Positions 52,848-60,691 of a DNA stretch of 64,000 bases are shown one piece after another (the first letter of the stretch is position 1; each line of letters begins with the position of its first letter). Position numbers and translations under genes: made by a program. The stretch lies in the NCBI RefSeq assembly GCF_015865035.1, contig NZ_JADZGI010000001.1, forward strand, positions 1,426,001-1,490,000, read 5' to 3'. The DNA is from Novosphingobium aureum (GTDB taxonomy: Bacteria > Pseudomonadota > Alphaproteobacteria > Sphingomonadales > Sphingomonadaceae). Under the pieces are notes generated by a model that was not told where the DNA came from, searched no databases, and saw only the letters and a program-made list of their open reading frames with translations.

Positions 52848-54614
52848 TTGCGGTCACAGCGTTTGATTGCCGGTCTCTCGGCCCTTGCCCTGCTGCATGG
52901 TCTTGCGCCATCCGCCTGGGGCCAGCGTCAGCCTGCTCCTCCAGTGACCGATCCCGCCGATCCGCGTTTTCTCACGGCCCAGACCCGCAAGATGGGCGGG
53001 CCCATGCCCGCCGAGCAGATGGCTCTCACGTTCGAGAAGCTCGACCTGACCTTGAAGGTATTTCCATCCGAGAAGCGCATCGAGGGCATCGCCGCGCTCG
53101 ACCTGTCGTCGCGCCGCGCGCTCGACACCTTGGTGCTGGATTTCTTCCCAAAGTTCGCGATCGACCAGATTACCCTCGATGGCGAGCCGATCCCGGCCGA
53201 TCATTACGCCAACCCGGAGGGGCAGTTGCGGATCGATCTGCCCCGGCCGCTGGCGCGCGATACGCGCATCACCGTGCGCATTGCCTATCGCGGTACACCG
53301 CCGCTGGCCAAGCGCCCTCCCTGGGAGGGGGGCACGACCTGGACGACCACGCCAGACGGCAAGTACCCGTGGATCGACACCTCCTTGTGGGGCGGCGGTT
53401 GCGACATGCTCTATCCCTGTCTCGACCATCCCACGCTCAAGCCGGCGCGCTCCGAACTGCACTACATCGTGCCCGAGGGTCTTATGGCGCCGGGCAACGG
53501 CCATCTCGTGAGTGCTGAGACGCGCGATGGATGGACCACCTGGAACTGGTCCGCGCGCAGCGTTCATACCTATGGTTCGGTGCTCAACGTGGGCCCCTAC
53601 AAGGTCAAGAAGGGCGACTATCAAAGCCGGTTCGGCAACACGATCCCGATGCGCTTCTATTACCTGCCCGGCGAGGAAAGCCAGGCCGACGCGCTGTTCG
53701 CTGAGTTTCCCCGGACTCTCGATTTCTGGGAATCGGTGATCGGTCCCTATCCCTGGAGCGACCAGAAGATGGGCGTGATCCGCGTGCCGTTCTCGGGCCT
53801 CGAGAACCAGACGCTCAATGGTTACAGCGACGAATATCCCAAGACGCCGTTCGGCTGGGACTGGCTGGTGAACCATGAGTTCAGCCACGAGTGGTTCGCC
53901 AACCAGCTCTCCGTCGCCAATTACGATGACTTGTGGCTGCACGAGGGGCTGGGCTCCTATGCGCAGCCGCTCCTGGCCGAATTCTATGGTGGGCGTATTG
54001 ACTACATGGCCCAGCTCAAGGGCCAGCGCGCCGCCATCCGTAACGACCAGCCCCTGGTTTCGGGGCGCAATCGCGATGAAAAGGCGGTCTATTCCGACCC
54101 TACCGGTCCGCGCGGCGACATCTATCAGAAGGGTAGCTGGGTGGCCCACAGCCTGCGTCAGCTGATCGGCGACGATGCATTCTTCGAATCGATTCGCCGC
54201 CTCGTCTATGGCCGCCCCGATCCCAGACCCGGCAACTTCACACCCCAGTTCGGGACTACGCAAGGCTTCGTGAAGATCGTCAATACAGTAACCGGCAAGG
54301 ACTATGGCTGGTTCTTCGACGTCTATCTGTACCAGGCCGCTGTGCCCCGCATCCTCGTCACACGTACGCAGGACAAGGCCGTTCTGCGCTGGGACGTGCC
54401 AGGGGACCTGCCGTTCCCGATGCCGCTCGACGTGCGGGTGGGCGACAGGATCGTGACCTTGCCCATGACCGACGGCTCAGGCGAAGTGACAGCTGACCGC
54501 GATACCCACGTTCTGCCCGATCCCTATTCGAAGATCCTCGTCCAGTCCGACGCGATCGTCGCGTACCAGCAATGGAAGGCACAGCAGGCCAAAAGCGGGC
54601 AGTCGATCGACTGA
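52848..54614 (+). CDS. M1-family zinc aminopeptidase, exported
   Basis: 588 aa. TTG at 52848 has AGAGGAG 7 nt upstream and precedes a signal peptide (L-I-A-G-L-S-A-L-A-L-L-H-G-L, cleavage near W-G-Q). The gluzincin site is H343-E-F-S-H347 with E366 eighteen residues later, and F-S-G-L-E-N-Q-T replaces GxMEN. It removes N-terminal residues from peptides in the periplasm. The alternative GTG at 52842 is close. Confidence 0.88.
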   Translation: MRSQRLIAGLSALALLHGLAPSAWGQRQPAPPVTDPADPRFLTAQTRKMGGPMPAEQMALTFEKLDLTLKVFPSEKRIEGIAALDLSSRRALDTLVLDFFPKFAIDQITLDGEPIPADHYANPEGQLRIDLPRPLARDTRITVRIAYRGTPPLAKRPPWEGGTTWTTTPDGKYPWIDTSLWGGGCDMLYPCLDHPTLKPARSELHYIVPEGLMAPGNGHLVSAETRDGWTTWNWSARSVHTYGSVLNVGPYKVKKGDYQSRFGNTIPMRFYYLPGEESQADALFAEFPRTLDFWESVIGPYPWSDQKMGVIRVPFSGLENQTLNGYSDEYPKTPFGWDWLVNHEFSHEWFANQLSVANYDDLWLHEGLGSYAQPLLAEFYGGRIDYMAQLKGQRAAIRNDQPLVSGRNRDEKAVYSDPTGPRGDIYQKGSWVAHSLRQLIGDDAFFESIRRLVYGRPDPRPGNFTPQFGTTQGFVKIVNTVTGKDYGWFFDVYLYQAAVPRILVTRTQDKAVLRWDVPGDLPFPMPLDVRVGDRIVTLPMTDGSGEVTADRDTHVLPDPYSKILVQSDAIVAYQQWKAQQAKSGQSID

Positions 54615-54659
54615 CCGTCACCTCTGCATAGCCAGCATGGGCGTATGTAATGTAGTGAA

Positions 54660-54739
<80 letters not shown>

Positions 54740-54869
54740 ACGCGCCGAAGCCCTTAGGTTTCCTCGGGCCTCGACGCAAGCACGTTCTTTCGCTGATGGC
54801 AGTTCACGGCAGAACATTGGGGCAACACGGCGAGCGAGTCCCGAAATAGTCCCGAACGATGTTCTTGAG

Positions 54870-55121
54870 GTGTTCCTCGAAAACCTCCACACGCCGCGCC
54901 CGTTCGCCGTCTGGCACGAGGACATGGGCGATGTGCTTTGGCACCTCATACCGATCGAGGAGCCGCCACACTGCGGAACGCCGATCGATACCGGGTGGCC
55001 CTACTTCGAGGAAGACGAGCCGCGGCTTTGGTTCACGCCGCTGCCGGATGCGCGCGTGATCGACGCTGCCTGGCGCGCAGCCGTTGGCGATGATCTCGGG
55101 GAGGGCTCGCACCATGGCTGA
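54870..55121 (+). CDS. hypothetical phage protein
   Basis: 83 aa, GTG start. Acidic, rich in P and W (V-W-H-E-D-M-G-D-V-L-W-H-L-I-P-I). No family recognised. Overlaps the next gene by 8 nt, as is typical for phage early genes. Confidence 0.55.
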   Translation: MFLENLHTPRPFAVWHEDMGDVLWHLIPIEEPPHCGTPIDTGWPYFEEDEPRLWFTPLPDARVIDAAWRAAVGDDLGEGSHHG

Positions 55122-55683
55122 CAAAGGCATCATTTTCAGCGCCGCGATGGTCCGCGCGCTCCTCGATGGGCGCAAGACGCAGACCCGTCGGTTGGTCAAG
55201 AAGCCAGCCGCACTGGACGCTCTGGCCGTCTTCAAGCCTGCATTCCTGCAATTGCCCGGGAACGCGGACCTTTTGCCATACGCCCCCGGCGACCGGCTTT
55301 ACGTACGCGAAGCTCATGCAATCGACGGGGCACGAAGCTGGTATCGGCTCGGCCATGAAGAAGCTTTGGCTCGCGGCCCGCGAGTAGATGTTCGTTGGCG
55401 CCCTTCGATCCACATGCCGCGCTGGGCCTCGCGCCTGTGGCTCGAAGTGGCCGAGGTCCGCGTGCAGCGGATCGCCGACATCTCCGAGGCGGACGCATTG
55501 GCCGAGGGCATTGAGCGGGTCGAGTATCCCGAAAAAGGAGACTGGGGCTGGCCACAACGCCGGTTCGCAGAACTTTGGAACAGCCTCCACACCACCAAGG
55601 GCGAGCGCTGGGAGGACAACCCGTGGATCGTCGCGGTGTCGTTCAACGTCCACCGGGGCAACATCGACGAGGTGGCGGGATGA
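55114..55683 (+). CDS. ASCH-domain phage protein
   Basis: 189 aa. The N-terminus I-I-F-S-A-A-M-V-R-A-L-L-D-G-R-K-T-Q-T-R-R is the characteristic opening of ASCH-like phage proteins, followed by G-D-R-L-Y-V-R-E-A and W-x-E-V-A-E-V-R-V. ASCH domains are thought to bind RNA or modified nucleotides. ATG at 55114 has GGGAGGG 8 nt upstream. Confidence 0.8.
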   Translation: MADKGIIFSAAMVRALLDGRKTQTRRLVKKPAALDALAVFKPAFLQLPGNADLLPYAPGDRLYVREAHAIDGARSWYRLGHEEALARGPRVDVRWRPSIHMPRWASRLWLEVAEVRVQRIADISEADALAEGIERVEYPEKGDWGWPQRRFAELWNSLHTTKGERWEDNPWIVAVSFNVHRGNIDEVAG

Positions 55684-56385
55684 GCGGTCGACCCACTGTC
55701 TATCATGGCACGCCCATGACGCCGCGCGCTGCGCTTGCCGAAGTCCTTTTGGGTCGCGCCGCCTGCGTGTCCTTCTACCGTCCTGACGACGTGGAGGCGG
55801 TAGAGGCCCGATGCCCTGACATCATGTTTCGACAACGGCGCGTTTTCGTTCTGGCAAGCCGCGCTGCGCCGGGGACAAGAGTGGTTCTACGACGGCAGCG
55901 ATTGGGTGCCGTATTACCGTTGGCTCGACGCGAGGCTCTGGCACCCCGGGAGGTGGGCGATCATCCCCGATGCTCCCGGCGCGCCGTCCCAGCTCAACGA
56001 TGGATATCTCAACGACTGGCCGTTCGGGCAGAAGGGGGCTCCGGTCTGGCACATGGACGGCCCGATAGAGCGCCTTCTGAGGCTCTGCGAGCGCTGGGAC
56101 CGCGTGTGCCTTGGCTGGACCGGTCCAAAGGTCGGCGCGCACGACTATCGGGCACGCATGGACGAAGTGGGGACTGCCCTCGGCAATCGCTGGCCGGTCC
56201 TACACATGCTTCGCGGCACGGCAGTCGCCTTCGATTATCCGTTCGCTTCGGCGGACAGCACGTCGCTCGCGCAGAATGGGTGGCGCTATGACACATCGCT
56301 CGATTTCGGAGATCCATGGGCCGGGAGGCGCGCCTACGCTGACCGGCTTGAAGGAAAGCGCAGGCGTGAGGAGTTGAGCGCATGA
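55680..56385 (+). CDS. TGT/DpdA-like TIM-barrel protein with apparent +1 frameshift
   Basis: The first 49 codons run from ATG 55680 to the ATG at 55824. The rest only makes sense after one base of the TTT at 55827-55829 is skipped, then reads F-D-N-G-A-F-S-F-W-Q, W-A-I-I-P-D-A-P-G, V-W-H-M-D-G-P-I-E-R-L-L and A-S-A-D-S-T-S, which resemble the queuine/7-deazaguanine transglycosylase barrel. The total would be 234 aa. TTTC is a classic +1 slip, but a sequence error or decay is equally possible. The identification is tentative. Confidence 0.6.
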
Positions 56386-57053
56386 CCGGCCAGAACACCT
56401 CGAGCGCCGTCATGGCGCAGCGGGTCGAAGCGCACGACAGCCTCGACGACTTTCCAACACCAGCCTGCGCGACCCGCGCGCTGTGCGAGTTCCTGCGCGG
56501 GCAGGGCTTCCAACTCGAAAACTGCAACGCGCGCGAGCCGACCGCGAACCGCGGCTACATGGTGCGCCCGCTGCGCGAGCACTTCGCTCAGGTCGAGGCG
56601 AGCGATGTCCACGACTACGGCGCGGGCTTTCCGGTGAACGACTACCTGTTCGGCCTTCTGCCCGAGCCGGTCGACTTCACTATCTTCAACCCGCCGTTCC
56701 GCCTCGCCGAGCAGTTCATTGAGCGTGCCGTGGCGACGAGCACGCTGGGCTGCGCGGCGCTGGTGCGCACGTCGTTCCTCGAGGGCGAGGGGCGGTGCGG
56801 GCGCATCTTCACCGAACGGCCTCCAGCCTTCGTGCTCGTGTTCTCCGAGCGCGTCGTGATGCTGCGCGGGCGCATGGTGCGGGCAGGGGAGCCTGACCCG
56901 GCCAACATCGACCCGAAGACGGGCGAGCCGCGCAAGGCTTCGACCGCGACGAGCTACGCCTGGCTGGTGTGGCTGGATGGGGAGGAGAATACGCGGCTGC
57001 GGTGGATCGCGCCGTGTCGGAGGGGGCTTGAGCGCGAGGGGGATTACGCATGA
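56382..57053 (+). CDS. SAM-methyltransferase-like phage protein
   Basis: 223 aa. F-T-I-F-N-P-P-F-R-L-A resembles motif IV (N/D-P-P-F/Y) of adenine or cytosine DNA methyltransferases. The SAM-binding motif I is only faint (D-V-H-D-Y-G-A-G). The ATG overlaps the preceding stop (ATGA). It may protect phage DNA, but the motif evidence is incomplete. Confidence 0.6.
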   Translation: MTGQNTSSAVMAQRVEAHDSLDDFPTPACATRALCEFLRGQGFQLENCNAREPTANRGYMVRPLREHFAQVEASDVHDYGAGFPVNDYLFGLLPEPVDFTIFNPPFRLAEQFIERAVATSTLGCAALVRTSFLEGEGRCGRIFTERPPAFVLVFSERVVMLRGRMVRAGEPDPANIDPKTGEPRKASTATSYAWLVWLDGEENTRLRWIAPCRRGLEREGDYA

Positions 57054-57343
57054 TCTGCGCTTGCTGCGGTGGCCACGTCACATGGCGCGGCCCGCTCTCC
57101 AATCTCACCCATACCGAATGCGCGAGCTGCGGCGCGGTCAACGCGCAGCTCGTCGACCAAGCTGGTGATGCCACCGAAATGGTCGACGAGCTCCCCGAGG
57201 GCCTGCGGCGCGACGAGAGCGGTGCGATCGAGTTTCAATGCCGCTCTTGTGGCCAGTGGGCGGAATGGCCGGGTGAGCCAGAAGACTTCGAGTTCGACGC
57301 GCCTGAAAACCTATGCGGTGGATCGCCGCGCTGCCTTCCTTAA
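57050..57343 (+). CDS. small zinc-ribbon phage protein
   Basis: 97 aa with two CxxC pairs near the N-terminus (C-A-C-C-G, C-A-S-C-G) and another C-R-S-C-G at about residue 64, so zinc binding is likely. ATG overlaps the previous stop. Confidence 0.65.
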   Translation: MICACCGGHVTWRGPLSNLTHTECASCGAVNAQLVDQAGDATEMVDELPEGLRRDESGAIEFQCRSCGQWAEWPGEPEDFEFDAPENLCGGSPRCLP

Positions 57344-57353
57344 GGGATCGTCC

Positions 57354-57806
57354 ATGACTAACCATGAAGCCAAGTACCTGATCCGCAAAGGCGCCTATTT
57401 CTACCGCCCCAACAGCCAAGGCTACACCGCGCGTACCGACGACGCGGGCCGCTACACTCTCGAGGAAGCGCGCTCGATCACGCATCCCAATGGTCCAGAC
57501 GGACCTCGCGACGGCATGAGCTATTTGCCAGCGCCGGAGGAGCCTGAGCCGACCGATCTGGCGGGGCGCCTGATCGCAATGAACCGCGATTTCAAATCGG
57601 TGGCTCTGGCGGCCGCGGCAAACGAGGCCGCTTGCTTGGTCGGGCAAAGCGTCCGCCTGCTCGTTGAGAATGAGCGGTTTCGAGTGGCGCTGCAGCAGTG
57701 CGCAAAGCTCGTTGAGCGCAATCTCTATCGCCAGAACGAAAAGGTCGAGGACGTGGTGCTGATCGTGCAGCGGGCCCTCGGCGCCCGAGCAATGGAGGGT
57801 GAGTGA
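57354..57806 (+). CDS. hypothetical phage protein
   Basis: 150 aa, ATG at 57354 with AAGGGAT upstream. N-terminal G-A-Y-F-Y-R-P-N-S-Q-G-Y-T-A and a helical C-terminus (L-A-A-A-A-N-E-A-A-C-L-V-G-Q-S-V). No family recognised. Confidence 0.6.
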   Translation: MTNHEAKYLIRKGAYFYRPNSQGYTARTDDAGRYTLEEARSITHPNGPDGPRDGMSYLPAPEEPEPTDLAGRLIAMNRDFKSVALAAAANEAACLVGQSVRLLVENERFRVALQQCAKLVERNLYRQNEKVEDVVLIVQRALGARAMEGE

Positions 57807-57919
57807 TGGCCCCCTCTGACGTTGCGTTCTGGCTGCTCTGCGGCGGCCCCATCCTAATCCTACTGTACACCGCCCTTTTCGCCGCGTGCCGGGCTATTCT
57901 CAGGATCACGAAGCCATGA
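57806..57919 (+). CDS. small single-pass membrane phage protein
   Basis: 37 aa (too short for a routine ORF list). The ATG overlaps the previous TGA and its TGA overlaps the next ATG. Hydrophobic core (F-W-L-L-C-G-G-P-I-L-I-L-L-Y-T-A-L-F) then a basic tail. Position inside the overlapping block supports that it is translated. Confidence 0.55.
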   Translation: MAPSDVAFWLLCGGPILILLYTALFAACRAILRITKP

Positions 57920-58422
57920 CCACCCAACCGAACGAAGCACTTGTCGAGGCGGTGGCGCAGGCGCTGTGCCGTGCTGGGGGCTACGGGCTGTGTGTCGGTC
58001 AATGTCATACGGAGCGCTGCATGGATGCTGTCGAGCACTATGGACGAACCGCCCGCGCCATCATCCCCATCGTGCAGAAGGCGGCAGGACAGCCCGAGGG
58101 CGCACGCTGGGGTATGGGCGATCTTGTCCAAAAGAAGCGCAACAGCAAATGGCGTGGCAAGGTCGTTGGCTTCTACCAGACCGAAGCGACACCCATCGGC
58201 TACGCTGTCGAAAGCGCGCTTGAGGAAGGCAGCGTGCAGGTCTGGCCCGAGGCTGCGCTGGAGGATTGGGACGGCGTGACGGATCGGCAGGCGGTCGAGG
58301 CGGAGGTTGTGGCGTACTTCGACAAGCGTCGGCAGGAGACTGGATCGGCTGATGGCTGGAATATCACCATGCTTGCGCTTGAGATCGAGCGCGGCGAACA
58401 CCACACCCTTCCGCGAGGATAA
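57916..58422 (+). CDS. phage protein with a DfrB/R67-type dihydrofolate reductase-like SH3 domain
   Basis: 168 aa. Residues 65-119 match the R67/DfrB type B dihydrofolate reductase core as I recall it, about 30 of 55 identical and no gap: G-M-G-D, K73-K74 (R67 K32), G-Y-A-V-E-S, then G-S106-V-Q108-V-W. In R67 the last block is S-V-Q-I-Y, so the S65 and Q67 catalytic-pore residues are kept and I68/Y69 are V109/W110. R67 works as a tetramer whose pore binds dihydrofolate and NADPH and resists trimethoprim. The N-terminal 64 aa and C-terminal 49 aa are extra. Overlaps the previous gene (ATGA). Confidence 0.78.
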   Translation: MTTQPNEALVEAVAQALCRAGGYGLCVGQCHTERCMDAVEHYGRTARAIIPIVQKAAGQPEGARWGMGDLVQKKRNSKWRGKVVGFYQTEATPIGYAVESALEEGSVQVWPEAALEDWDGVTDRQAVEAEVVAYFDKRRQETGSADGWNITMLALEIERGEHHTLPRG

Positions 58423-58668
58423 CGGGCGATAAGGCCTGGGAGTGACCCGGGCGAGGGCGCCAGTAACAGGTATCGGCTCCACCCATGTATGACGGGCCGC
58501 CAGAGGTACAGTCCTGCGACCGAGGCCAATGGTAGATTCTCGCAGGCGGAGCATAGGGCCAGCGCCACTGGAACCTTCCCTATGACGGCAGACGAAACCG
58601 GGTAGTAGGTTGGCAAGCCCTGTGGCGGGAGGAGCTGACCGAGTGACGGGCCATCAAACCGCGACCGA

Positions 58669-58899
58669 TCAGTCTGGCCGGTACCACCGCAGAGCCGCAA
58701 GAAGATCGTCAGGCTCAGACCGCGCGCTAGGCGCGCCGGCGCCCTCCACAATCGCGCTGCTCGCGTCCGCCTCCACTTCCTCAACGACCTCGCCGCGCAT
58801 CAGCCAGGCTGCGGCCTCCCCGTGCGTGTCGAACAGGATAGGCTTGCCGCTGTGGAATGAGACGAGATCACCATCGGGGCGCTTGATGCCGAACTTCAT
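58669..58899 (-). CDS. small hypothetical phage protein
   Basis: 76 aa. G-I-K-R-P-D-G-D-L-V-S-F-H-S-G-K-P then an acidic helix. The stop of the upstream gene overlaps its ATG (ATGA). No family recognised. Confidence 0.6.
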   Translation of the reverse strand: MKFGIKRPDGDLVSFHSGKPILFDTHGEAAAWLMRGEVVEEVEADASSAIVEGAGAPSARSEPDDLLAALRWYRPD

Positions 58900-59117
58900 C
58901 GCTCAGCCGGCCCGCACTTCACGTCACGTGCGCCGCACTTGGCGCAGCGCAGGCGCCGCTCGATCGCATGCATCTGACGACTGAGCCCGCGGGCTACGCA
59001 TTGCGCGGTGAGAGCCTTGCTGTCGATGCGCCCGACGTGCCCGCAGCGGCAGGTGACGCGCAGGTCATACCCGTAGCGGTTGAAGTCGGAGATCGAATCG
59101 AGGCGCTTGCTACCCAT
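58896..59117 (-). CDS. zinc-finger-like phage protein
   Basis: 73 aa with C-R-C-G-H and C-A-K-C-G-A plus flanking cysteines; a DNA or RNA binding zinc ribbon is likely. ATG at 59117. It is transcribed leftward, towards the small gene at 58669. Confidence 0.65.
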   Translation of the reverse strand: MGSKRLDSISDFNRYGYDLRVTCRCGHVGRIDSKALTAQCVARGLSRQMHAIERRLRCAKCGARDVKCGPAER

Positions 59118-59281
59118 GACGCGGATATAGCAGAGGGGGTAAGGTGTATGCGGCGCGCTGTTGACCGGTTTATCTGAACAAAATCAGAGTATTGTGCTAA
59201 TGTTCAATTGCACAATATTAATATTGTAAAATACAATTGAAACATTTTTATTATTTATTTCGCGTTGCTGGTTTCACGTGG

Positions 59282-59372
59282 TAAAGCCCCTACTGCGACC
59301 CGAAAGGGATGGGGCGTTCCCAGACCTTGAAAACTTACGGCGGCTTCTCGTATGAGGGGTCGCCGATTTTTT
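59282..59372 (+). ncRNA. candidate small RNA ending at an intrinsic terminator
   Basis: GCCCC/GGGGC stem at about 59286-59314 with a closed loop, an unpaired linker, and a terminal CGGCG...CGCCG hairpin followed by T6. The AT-rich block upstream could supply the promoter. No homologue recognised; it may be a regulatory RNA or the leader of something else. Confidence 0.4.
59338..59372 (+). terminator. intrinsic terminator 1
   Basis: Stem from CGGCG at 59338 to CGCCG at 59361-59365 with inner partial pairing, followed by A and six T. Confidence 0.65.
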
Positions 59373-59473
59373 ATAATGTCGTGGTTTATTGCTTCTTTTT
59401 TAATCCTGTGTTCAGGAAAATACTGCCATTTCATTCGAGCAACGAAATGAAGGTGATTAACCTCGGGTCGCAG

Positions 59474-59506
59474 AGCGCGATGGAGCTAAGCTCCGTCGCG
59501 CTTTTT
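59474..59506 (+). terminator. intrinsic terminator 2
   Basis: AGCGCGATGGAGC (59474-59486) pairs perfectly, apart from one mismatch, with GCTCCGTCGCGCT (59490-59502), followed by a T tract. Confidence 0.85.
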
Positions 59507-59533
59507 GCATGCTGAGTAGTCGTGATTTGCGAT

Positions 59534-59578
59534 GCGCCCTCCCGGCAGTTTTCTTGGGGGAATTCACCGGGAGGGCGC
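59534..59578 (-). terminator. hairpin downstream of the beta-helix gene
   Basis: GCGCCCTCCCGG (59534-59545) and CCGGGAGGGCGC (59567-59578) form a perfect 12-bp stem around a 21-nt loop, 43 nt past the stop of the leftward beta-helix gene. Probable end of the late transcript. Confidence 0.6.
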
Positions 59579-59620
59579 GCTCACGTCGTAGGCCAACCCG
59601 AGGCGGATGGCCGGTTAAAT

Positions 59621-60691
59621 TCAGGCAACCGCCCGCCCGTATCGCGCATCGAGGAAATCGAGCACCGCGGGGGACAGTCCTTCGGGCAACGGCGGCGCTC
59701 GGAACCTGGCGCGCCAGTCGGCAATCGCCGCCTCGATCTGCTCCAGCGTGTACGGCTCGACGAGCTCGTTGCCAGCGCCCTCGGGCATCCAGCCTTTCCG
59801 GTACGTGTCACCAGCAGCATCGCGGTAGTAGAAGTGCTCGGCCTGGTTGTTCTCGGCCGTGCCGGTGAAGCGGGTGAGGTTCACCTTGCCGATCGCGTGC
59901 TTGGTGCGACTGTGCGGGTTCGCCCAGGCGGGGCCATTGTAGCCGACCGCTAGGTTGCCGATGAGCTTGCCGTTGCCGTGCTGGGTGATCGCCGCGCCGC
60001 CCTGCGTGAAGCAGAGGTTCTCGATGATGTCGACGTTCACGCCATCGGGCTGCTTGGGGTTCTCCGCGCCCTCGGGCTTGCCGTAGGTGCGATGGAAGAT
60101 CGGCGTGAACTCGACGCCTTCGCCCACATAGAAGAGGTTGTCGCGGACCACGAGGTTCTCGTTGCCCTCGCCGGTATAGAACGGCGCGATCTGGATGCCG
60201 TCGCGGTGCGCACCTTCCTTCGAGCCAAGCGCCTCGTCGTCGTCGCAGAAGTCGTGGATCTCGTTCTCGGCAATCAGGCCGTTCTGGCAGCCGAAGGCGC
60301 GAATGCCGTCCTCACCGCAACCGTAGATATCGTTGCGGGTAGCCTCGATCCCGTCGCACTCCATGAAGCAGATGCCCATGCGCGCGCGCTGGATGATGCT
60401 GTTGATCACCTTGGCGTTAGTGCAGCCCCGCATGCTGATGCCGTAGTGCGCATCGACCGGCACAACGCCTTCGTCGCAGGTGACTGTCACGCCATCGGCA
60501 AGAAAATTCGCGCTGCTGGAGACCTCGAGGCCGGTGTCAGGCCCGGTGACAATGACAATGCCTTTGCCCACGGTCACGTTGTCGGCGCGGCGCACCGTGC
60601 AGAAGCGCAGGGTGCCGTTGATGTAGTGGGTGTCAGCTTCGAGGTCCACGCCTTCGAGCGTGGCACCGGCGAGGTCATGGATCTTAGACAT
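59621..60691 (-). CDS. phage beta-helix protein, tailspike-like
   Basis: 356 aa parallel beta-helix with D-N-V-T-V-G-K-G-I-V-I-V, E-V-S-S-S-A-N-F, and C-G-E-D-G-I-R-A-F. It aligns with the chromosomal protein at 43114-44193 over most of its length. Placed at the end of the late block after the SGNH hydrolase gene, it is a likely receptor-binding or polysaccharide-active tail component. The ATG has AGGAG 10 nt upstream and overlaps the previous stop. Confidence 0.8.
   Translation of the reverse strand: MSKIHDLAGATLEGVDLEADTHYINGTLRFCTVRRADNVTVGKGIVIVTGPDTGLEVSSSANFLADGVTVTCDEGVVPVDAHYGISMRGCTNAKVINSIIQRARMGICFMECDGIEATRNDIYGCGEDGIRAFGCQNGLIAENEIHDFCDDDEALGSKEGAHRDGIQIAPFYTGEGNENLVVRDNLFYVGEGVEFTPIFHRTYGKPEGAENPKQPDGVNVDIIENLCFTQGGAAITQHGNGKLIGNLAVGYNGPAWANPHSRTKHAIGKVNLTRFTGTAENNQAEHFYYRDAAGDTYRKGWMPEGAGNELVEPYTLEQIEAAIADWRARFRAPPLPEGLSPAVLDFLDARYGRAVA

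Larger units (their letters stand above)
59118..59620. other. AT-rich structured intergenic region
   Basis: Just over 500 bases between the two blocks. 59178-59270 is strongly AT-rich with short dyads (AATATTAATATT). To its right lie two rho-independent terminators (59338-59372 and 59474-59506) with a structured stretch before the first. A 68-codon frame at 59309 runs through both and is not believed. Confidence 0.6.

Noticed and set aside
54804..55235. Minus-strand frame near tRNA-Pro considered as integrase remnant
   Set aside because: It has none of the tyrosine recombinase residues (R-x-x-R, HxxR, Y) and overlaps better-supported plus-strand phage genes.
55575..56291. One uninterrupted frame starting in the ASCH-domain gene and passing the frameshift
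   Set aside because: After the TTT at 55827 the translation becomes arginine-rich and featureless, whereas the +1 frame gives a clear globular pattern.
59309..59515. 68-codon frame in the AT-rich phage gap
   Set aside because: It crosses two good terminators, has no ribosome binding site, and the product is not recognisable.
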